Source: Bacteroidota bacterium (GTDB lineage Bacteria > Bacteroidota > Bacteroidia > Bacteroidales > Paludibacteraceae). From it: 11,402 nt of DNA. The notes below the pieces were generated by a model that made no database searches, was not told where the DNA came from, and saw nothing but the letters and a program-made list of their open reading frames with translations. Shown here piece after piece: positions 7,264 to 11,402 of the stretch. The DNA is taken from positions 1-11,402 of the forward strand of contig JAJZHJ010000016.1 of NCBI GenBank assembly GCA_021804525.1. The letters run 5' to 3'. Each line of letters opens with the position of its first letter. Positions within the stretch are counted from its first letter, which is position 1. The position numbers were made by a program, and so were the translations under genes.

Positions 7264-7758
7264 CTAATTTTTATCTGTCACTACCCCTTCATCTTCACCA
7301 AAAATAGACAATTGTCTCCTGAAAATTTCTTCCAATGACAACTGAAATGTTTCGGTGTTTGCTACACCGGGTATCACTGCCAATCGGTCTAATATTAACC
7401 TTAATAGATGACGATTATCCCGTGCATACATTTTAATAAACATGGCATATTTACCGGTAGTATAATGACACTCTACTATTTCGGGGATTGCTTTTATATA
7501 ATCTACAACTTCTTGAAATTCAACGTTATTTTTCAATACTATTCCAATATAAGCACATGTCTGATACCCTACTTTGTATTGATCAATAACAAATTCAGAA
7601 TTACGAATAACCCCTTGTTGTAATAATTTTTGAACCCTTTGATGAATAGCTGCTCCTGAAACATTACATTCGCGGGCTATTTCTAAAAAAGGAGTTCTCG
7701 CATTTTGAGAGATAAAATGCAAAATTTTCTTATCCAATTTATCCAATACATGTCCCAT
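7264..7758 (-). CDS. Lrp/AsnC family transcriptional regulator
   Basis: This 164-residue regulator is typical of feast/famine proteins. Residues about 6-50 are the winged helix-turn-helix (LDKLDKKILHFISQNART, then ECNVSGAAIHQRVQKL as turn and recognition helix). Residues about 65-150 are the RAM ligand-binding and oligomerisation domain, with ECHYTTGKYAMFIKMYA in its centre. Such proteins usually bind amino acids and often regulate themselves and neighbouring genes. It is the first gene of a pair with the acyltransferase. It has a complete Bacteroidota promoter (about 7781-7810) and is divergent from nadA across a region with repeated GTTnnnAAC elements. Whether those repeats are its binding sites cannot be told from sequence. 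The C-terminal tail after IFG is short and acidic. Confidence 0.95.
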   Translation of the reverse strand: MGHVLDKLDKKILHFISQNARTPFLEIARECNVSGAAIHQRVQKLLQQGVIRNSEFVIDQYKVGYQTCAYIGIVLKNNVEFQEVVDYIKAIPEIVECHYTTGKYAMFIKMYARDNRHLLRLILDRLAVIPGVANTETFQLSLEEIFRRQLSIFGEDEGVVTDKN

Positions 7759-7780
7759 AGCATTTCGTTTAAGTTTTTTG

Positions 7781-7810
7781 CAAAAGTACTCTTTTTTATG
7801 AATAAAACAA
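7781..7810 (-). promoter_or_regulatory. Promoter of the lrp-acyltransferase operon
   Basis: On the minus strand, ATTG (7811-7808, three of four matches to TTTG) is followed after 19 bases by TACTTTTG (7788-7781), an exact TAnnTTTG. The spacing is standard for Bacteroidota sigma-ABfr promoters. The ATG follows 22 bases later. This is the most complete promoter in the window. Confidence 0.7.
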
Positions 7811-7853
7811 TCTAATACAACCCTTTCTACTTCGAAAACCCACTTTTTATGGA

Positions 7854-7862
7854 GTTGATAAC
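7854..7862 (+). repeat. GTTGATAAC element, copy 1
   Basis: This 9-mer has GTT/AAC symmetry around GAT. It lies about 70 bases upstream of the lrp -7 box. The same 9-mer recurs at 8066 and, inverted, at 8174. Confidence 0.5.
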
Positions 7863-8040
7863 CATGTTGATTAATTGTTATTTACTTGAGATAACTTTTT
7901 TGATTTACCTATTGTTTTATTGCCCTTTTTTTATATGAGAATTTTTCTATCAACCATCCAAAAATAGTTTTCATATTTTGTTCCAACATCATTTACCTGT
8001 TTTTGAACGCTACCCAATACCAAAAAGACAATTTTGTTGC

Positions 8041-8048
8041 TAACTTTG
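8041..8048 (+). promoter_or_regulatory. Candidate -7 box for nadA
   Basis: TAACTTTG is an exact TAnnTTTG match, but it lies about 190 bases before the nadA start and no -33 box is seen at standard spacing. It is the only exact match found on the plus strand of this intergenic region. Confidence 0.35.
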
Positions 8049-8060
8049 TTTCTTATAAAC
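8048..8060 (+). repeat. TTTCTTATAA repeat, copy 1
   Basis: GTTTCTTATAAAC contains the 10-mer TTTCTTATAA (8049-8058) and has GTTT/AAAC ends that can pair. The 10-mer recurs at 8143-8152. Confidence 0.4.
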
Positions 8061-8065
8061 AATCA

Positions 8066-8074
8066 GTTGATAAC
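8066..8074 (+). repeat. GTTGATAAC element, copy 2
   Basis: This is an exact repeat of the 9-mer at 7854-7862, in the same orientation and 212 bases downstream of it. Confidence 0.5.
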
Positions 8075-8142
8075 TATATTATTCACTAAAAATGAGTGCT
8101 TTGTATTATTCAAAAGTTGTTGATTGTTTCTTCAAAACTATC

Positions 8143-8156
8143 TTTCTTATAAGAAA
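8143..8156. repeat. Perfect 14-bp palindrome TTTCTTATAAGAAA
   Basis: Each half is TTTCTTA. It shares its first ten bases with 8049-8058. A perfect palindrome of this size between divergent genes is a plausible dimer-binding operator. Confidence 0.5.
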
Positions 8157-8173
8157 ATACCTCATCATAAAAA

Positions 8174-8191
8174 GTTATCAACGTTTTCAAC
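8174..8191. repeat. Tandem GTTnnnAAC units upstream of nadA
   Basis: GTTATCAAC (8174-8182) is the inverted copy of GTTGATAAC. It is immediately followed by GTTTTCAAC (8183-8191). The pair ends 44 bases before the nadA ATG. Confidence 0.5.
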
Positions 8192-8235
8192 ACGCTATTA
8201 TCATCAATCATTGATTAGTTTAAAACTTTTAAAAT

Positions 8236-9219
8236 ATGAATATGGAAAATAGATGGTTCATAACTGGATTTGTTGATGAACCAATACCCGATTCGATCGA
8301 TTTGATTCAAGAAATAAACAGATTGAAAAAAGAAAAGAATGCCTTTATATTAGCACATTATTATCAAGTAGATGAAATTCAGGATATTGCTGATGTTGTT
8401 GGTGATAGTTTAGCATTAGCACAGCAAGCTACCAAAATAGAAGCTGATCTCATTGTCATGTGTGGTGTGCATTTTATGGCTGAAACAGTAAAAATTCTCA
8501 ATCCAAACAAAAAAGTATTGCTTCCTGATTTACATGCCGGTTGTTCGTTGGCTGACAGTTGCCCTTATGACGATTTTAAGCGATTTGTAGAAGCTCACCC
8601 TGACCATAAGGTGATCTCGTATGTCAATACTTCTGCAGCGGTAAAAACGCTTACAGACGTCGTTGTTACTTCAAGTAATGCACGCCAAATAGTAGAAAGT
8701 TTTCCTGCTGATCAAAAATTAATTTTTGCACCTGATCGAAATTTAGGAAATTACATTAATAGTGTTACCGGACGTAATATGCTTTTGTGGGATGGTGCTT
8801 GTCATGTTCATGAACAATTTTCGTTGGAGAAAATAGTAGAATTAAAGCTAAAGTATCCACAGTCGTTGATTTTGGCTCATCCTGAATGTCAAAGAGTTGT
8901 ACTTAATGTAGCTGATTTCATAGGTTCAACATTAGCTCTTTTGAATTTTTCTAAAGAATCAGAAGCAACACAATTTATTGTTGCAACCGAAAGTGGTATT
9001 ATTCATGAAATGAGAAAAGCATCGCCGCATAAAGAGTTTATTCCGGCTCCACCTATTGATAGCACTTGTGGGTGTAATGATTGTAATTTCATGAAATTGA
9101 ATACATTAAAAAAATTGTATCTTTGTTTGAAACATGAATATCCTTTTATAGAAGTTGAAGAGGATGTCAGAAAAAAAGCAGAAATACCAATTCGTAAAAT
9201 GTTGGAAATCAGTAAATAG
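8236..9219 (+). CDS. nadA: Quinolinate synthase NadA
   Basis: NadA is a cytoplasmic [4Fe-4S] enzyme that condenses iminoaspartate with dihydroxyacetone phosphate to make quinolinate, the first committed ring of de novo NAD synthesis. The 327-residue length is normal. The substrate region begins with ILAHYYQ (38-44). The three cluster cysteines are C103 (HAGCSLADSC), C218 (AHPECQRV) and C283 (in CGCNDCNFM, 278-286). The last block has the CxCxxC form of one NadA class. ATG codons at 8236 and 8242 are both possible; the first is used here. No Shine-Dalgarno sequence is visible. nadB and nadC are absent from the window. Divergent placement from an Lrp-type regulator and the shared repeats suggest regulated expression, which is inferred. 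Confidence 0.97.
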   Translation: MNMENRWFITGFVDEPIPDSIDLIQEINRLKKEKNAFILAHYYQVDEIQDIADVVGDSLALAQQATKIEADLIVMCGVHFMAETVKILNPNKKVLLPDLHAGCSLADSCPYDDFKRFVEAHPDHKVISYVNTSAAVKTLTDVVVTSSNARQIVESFPADQKLIFAPDRNLGNYINSVTGRNMLLWDGACHVHEQFSLEKIVELKLKYPQSLILAHPECQRVVLNVADFIGSTLALLNFSKESEATQFIVATESGIIHEMRKASPHKEFIPAPPIDSTCGCNDCNFMKLNTLKKLYLCLKHEYPFIEVEEDVRKKAEIPIRKMLEISK

Positions 9220-9235
9220 ATGAATTGTGAAACGA

Positions 9236-9256
9236 GCATGTAAATTATTTACATGC
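9236..9256. repeat. Perfect hairpin after nadA, possible weak terminator
   Basis: GCATGTAAA (9236-9244) and TTTACATGC (9248-9256) form a perfect 9-bp stem with a TTA loop, starting 16 bases after the nadA stop. No T-run follows, so it is not a standard intrinsic terminator. It may protect the 3' end of the nadA mRNA or attenuate read-through. Confidence 0.6.
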
Positions 9257-9318
9257 AAGAGTATGAGAATGGGTGACAGGTGAGTTTTGTACAACATCTA
9301 AAAATAAATTATTCACGT

Positions 9319-9966
9319 ATGAAATATAAAAAGTATTTTCTTATTGCAATTATTTTTCTTTTTCATGTTGGATTTTCCAATGGACAAACTTTAGATGCAC
9401 GATGGCTTCATGCTATTAATTCAAATTCATCTCCTTTTCTAAATAGAAGTACAACGTTTTTATCCAGTACCACAGCGGATGTTGCTGTGGGATTGCCTGT
9501 TGTTTTGTTAGGAATTGGATATTTAAGCAATAATGAATCGTTAACGGAAGGTGGTTGGTATATGGGTTCTTCCTTGGTCATATCCAGTTTTTTTACATTA
9601 GCTACCAAGTATGCTGTAAATAGGCCAAGACCGTATGTTTCATATCCGGGGTACTTTCAACCTCGTGGGTTAGAGGGAAGTCCTTCTTTTCCATCAGGAC
9701 ACACATCTTTAGCTTTTAGCACGGCGATGTCGTTAAGTATGTATTGTCCAAAATGGTATGTAGTTGTACCTTCTTTTGTATGGGCAACGTCAGTAGGGTA
9801 CAGCAGAATGAATGAGGGTGTTCATTATCCGTCCGATGTTCTTACGGGGGCTATTTTTGGAGCAGGAAGTGCTTGGCTTACTTTCAAATTAAATAAATGG
9901 TTGAATCATCCTATCCAGCGAGTAGCACACCATACCTTAAAATGGATTCATCCAAATAATAAGTAA
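9319..9966 (+). CDS. PAP2 family phosphatase with signal peptide
   Basis: This 215-residue protein belongs to the PAP2 (type 2 phosphatidic acid phosphatase) superfamily. All three catalytic motifs are intact: K97-x6-RP (KYAVNRPRP), PSGH at 125-128, and SR-x5-H-x3-D (S162, R163, H169, D173). Such enzymes dephosphorylate lipid phosphates (undecaprenyl pyrophosphate, phosphatidylglycerophosphate, lipid A), so the substrate cannot be chosen from sequence alone. The ATG at 9319 gives a clear signal peptide (MKYKKYFLIAIIFLFHVGFSNG, cleavage near residue 22), placing the active site outside the cytoplasm. A GTG at 9280 in frame would add 13 residues and spoil the signal peptide, so I reject it. The gene is 99 bases after nadA with a hairpin between. 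Its stop is one base from the opposing U32 stop. Confidence 0.93.
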   Translation: MKYKKYFLIAIIFLFHVGFSNGQTLDARWLHAINSNSSPFLNRSTTFLSSTTADVAVGLPVVLLGIGYLSNNESLTEGGWYMGSSLVISSFFTLATKYAVNRPRPYVSYPGYFQPRGLEGSPSFPSGHTSLAFSTAMSLSMYCPKWYVVVPSFVWATSVGYSRMNEGVHYPSDVLTGAIFGAGSAWLTFKLNKWLNHPIQRVAHHTLKWIHPNNK

Positions 9967-9967
9967 T

Positions 9968-11227
9968 TTATTTATTTTCAAAGATATTTGGTGAGTCAAC
10001 CCATTTATAGATTTTGTCGTTACGATGAACTTTTTCAGAAACTGAGATTGAAAAATAGTCTCCTTTTTTAGCCGTTTCTGTTGAAACTAAATCAACACGA
10101 ATTTCTGAAATTTTTTCTAAGTGGCTTCCTGTTGAAGACCCTATAAAAAGTAATTCGTCTCCGATAGATACATCGTTTGTTTCTACAACACATTCTACAA
10201 CACCAATTTGATTAAAATAATTGGTAACCTTTCCAATGTAAAGTTTTCGTTTAGTAGCTTCGGATCCGTAATTTTTGCTCCATTCTCCGAGACGTTGACC
10301 TAAATAATATCCATTCCAAAACCCACGATTAAATACTTGTTTGAGGCGTGTATCCCAGTTTGCAATTTTATCATCAGTAAAGGATTTGTCAAGATAAGCC
10401 ACGATGGCTTCTTTATAACATGAAGTAACTGTACGCACATATTCAGCACTTCGTGCTCGTCCTTCTATTTTAAAAACACGTACGCCAGCATCAATCATTT
10501 TATTGAGAAAATGGATAGTTTTCAGATCCTTAGGAGACATGATATATTCATTGTCAATTTCTAATTCAATATCTGAATCTTTATCTTTCACCGTGTAACC
10601 TCTCCTGCAAACTTGCATGCAAGCTCCCCGATTAGCTGATGAATTCATTTCGTGAAGACTTAAATAACACTTTCCCGAAATTGCCATGCATAGTGCTCCA
10701 TGCGAAAACATTTCAATGCGAATGAGTTGATTTTTTTTACCTGTAATGTTTTTATTTACTATTTGACGATGTATTTCAGCGACTTGATCTAAATTTAATT
10801 CGCGAGCTAAAACCACCACATCAGCAAATTGAGCATAAAATTGAAGTGCATCAATGTTTGAAATATTCAATTGTGTGGAAAGATGTACTTCCAGTCCGAT
10901 TTGATTGGCATATTGCATGGCAGCTACGTCGGATGCGATGATTGCCGTAATACCGGTTTCTTTTGCTTTGTCAGCAATTTGATGCATAAGATTCAAATCT
11001 TCATCGTAGAGTACCGTGTTTATTGTCAAATAACTTTTAATACCGTTTTCGCGACAGATGGATACGATTGTAGTTAAATCATTTATGGTGAAATTATTGG
11101 ATGAGCGAGCGCGCATATTGAGATTTTCGATGCCGAAATAGATAGAATCGGCGCCACCTTGTATTGCAGCTGTGAGCGATTCCCATGAACCGACAGGAGC
11201 CATTATTTCAAAATCTGATAGTTGCAT
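9968..11227 (-). CDS. U32 family peptidase-like protein, TrhP/YegQ type
   Basis: This is a 419-residue U32 family protein. The family signature ExFxxGALCx4GxCxLS is exact at residues 172-190 (EMFSHGALC, then SGKCYLS). NRGACMQVCRRGY (199-211) supplies two more conserved cysteines. C180, C187, C203 and C207 form the four-cysteine set thought to hold an iron-sulfur cluster. A TIM-barrel-like N-terminal half starts MAPVGSWESL (9-18), and KIEGRARSAEYV follows the cysteine block. Though named peptidases, studied members such as TrhP make 5-hydroxyuridine at tRNA U34 and RlhA hydroxylates 23S rRNA. The adjacent mnmA, another U34 enzyme, favours the TrhP reading, which is an inference. The ATG at 11227 is 39 bases after the mnmA stop on the same strand, so an operon is likely. 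Confidence 0.93.
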   Translation of the reverse strand: MQLSDFEIMAPVGSWESLTAAIQGGADSIYFGIENLNMRARSSNNFTINDLTTIVSICRENGIKSYLTINTVLYDEDLNLMHQIADKAKETGITAIIASDVAAMQYANQIGLEVHLSTQLNISNIDALQFYAQFADVVVLARELNLDQVAEIHRQIVNKNITGKKNQLIRIEMFSHGALCMAISGKCYLSLHEMNSSANRGACMQVCRRGYTVKDKDSDIELEIDNEYIMSPKDLKTIHFLNKMIDAGVRVFKIEGRARSAEYVRTVTSCYKEAIVAYLDKSFTDDKIANWDTRLKQVFNRGFWNGYYLGQRLGEWSKNYGSEATKRKLYIGKVTNYFNQIGVVECVVETNDVSIGDELLFIGSSTGSHLEKISEIRVDLVSTETAKKGDYFSISVSEKVHRNDKIYKWVDSPNIFENK

Positions 11228-11266
11228 GTATTATGTATATTGAAAAAATTGAAAGTAAATAGAGAA

Positions 11267-11402
11267 TCAATCAATTATCATTCCACTTCCTAAACAAAGA
11301 TGCGATTCTTTGTCGTAAATAACACCAAATTGTCCGGAAGCAATGCCTTGAATTTTCTCCTCAGAGTGAATACGAAAAATGTCGTTTATTTTCGTCAATT
11401 TT
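11267..11402 (-). CDS. mnmA: tRNA-specific 2-thiouridylase MnmA, C-terminal end (runs off right edge)
   Basis: The minus strand is open from the window edge to a TGA at 11269-11267, giving the last 44 residues. The end of the frame contains IASGQFGVIYD and then CLGSGMI. This matches the C-terminal beta-domain ending of MnmA/TRMU, where the pattern is (T/S)GQ(F/S)xVxYxxxxCLGSGxI. MnmA adds sulfur to C2 of U34 in Lys, Glu and Gln tRNAs, using ATP and a sulfur relay. The catalytic cysteines lie outside the window. The U32 gene follows 39 bases downstream on the same strand. The call rests on a short stretch, but the motif is distinctive. Confidence 0.82.
   Translation of the reverse strand, partial: KLTKINDIFRIHSEEKIQGIASGQFGVIYDKESHLCLGSGMIID

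Larger units (their letters stand above)
7759..8235. other. 477-base AT-rich divergent intergenic region between lrp and nadA
   Basis: No gene or known RNA was recognised here. It holds the lrp promoter, three exact copies of GTTGATAAC in either orientation plus one related unit, two copies of TTTCTTATAA (one inside a perfect 14-bp palindrome), and an exact -7 box TAACTTTG at 8041-8048 pointing at nadA. If that box is used, nadA has a leader of roughly 180 bases. Confidence 0.6.

Noticed and set aside
7854..8191. DnaA-box cluster or replication origin
   Set aside because: TTATCAAC resembles TTATCCACA, but no unit matches the consensus, and no origin-type genes are nearby. A regulatory array fits better.
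8041..8235. NAD riboswitch (nadA motif) in the nadA leader
   Set aside because: The known nadA RNA motif comes from Acidobacteria and I could not see its conserved paired structure here. Only AT-rich repeats are visible.
9280..9318. Upstream GTG start for the PAP2 gene
   Set aside because: It would add 13 polar residues ahead of a well-formed signal peptide. The ATG at 9319 gives the standard exported form.

Overview
The window reads as chromosomal DNA of a Bacteroidales bacterium (phylum Bacteroidota), probably an anaerobe of the Bacteroides/Porphyromonas/Dysgonomonas kind. Three things point there. It has a type III glutamine synthetase that closely resembles the Bacteroides GlnN protein. 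Most start codons lack a Shine-Dalgarno sequence. Several genes have a perfect TAnnTTTG, the Bacteroidota -7 promoter element, a short distance upstream. The DNA is AT-rich, except that the first 600 bases are noticeably richer in G+C. The placement comes from remembered family features, not a database search.

Layout. On the minus strand, 1-602 is the N-terminal part of a secreted M16 zinc peptidase that runs off the left edge. After a 569-base gap with no convincing gene comes a Crp/Fnr-type regulator (plus, 1172-1840). It converges on glnN (minus, 1906-4092) across a strong bidirectional terminator hairpin. A small four-helix membrane protein of unknown function (minus, 4291-4713) is divergent from ddl and tsaE (plus, 4853-6303). 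These supply D-Ala-D-Ala for peptidoglycan and the ATPase of the tRNA t6A37 system. A minus-strand pair follows: an Lrp/AsnC regulator (7264-7758) and a PlsC-like acyltransferase (6423-7256), only 7 bases apart. A 477-base AT-rich divergent region holding repeated GTTnnnAAC elements separates lrp from nadA (plus, 8236-9219). Then come a signal-peptide-bearing PAP2 phosphatase (plus, 9319-9966) and, converging on it with one base between stop codons, a U32-family protein (minus, 9968-11227). The C-terminus of MnmA (minus, 11267-11402) lies upstream of the U32 gene on the same strand.

How the genes work together. Most are housekeeping: nitrogen assimilation, cell wall precursor synthesis, NAD synthesis, membrane lipids and tRNA modification. 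Three of them touch tRNA: TsaE (position 37), MnmA (2-thiolation of U34) and the U32 protein (5-hydroxylation of U34, if it is TrhP-like). I saw no mobile element, CRISPR array, tRNA, rRNA or defence system, and no clearly new multi-gene system. The least explained parts are the lrp-nadA intergenic repeats, the promoter-overlapping inverted repeats and the unknown membrane protein.
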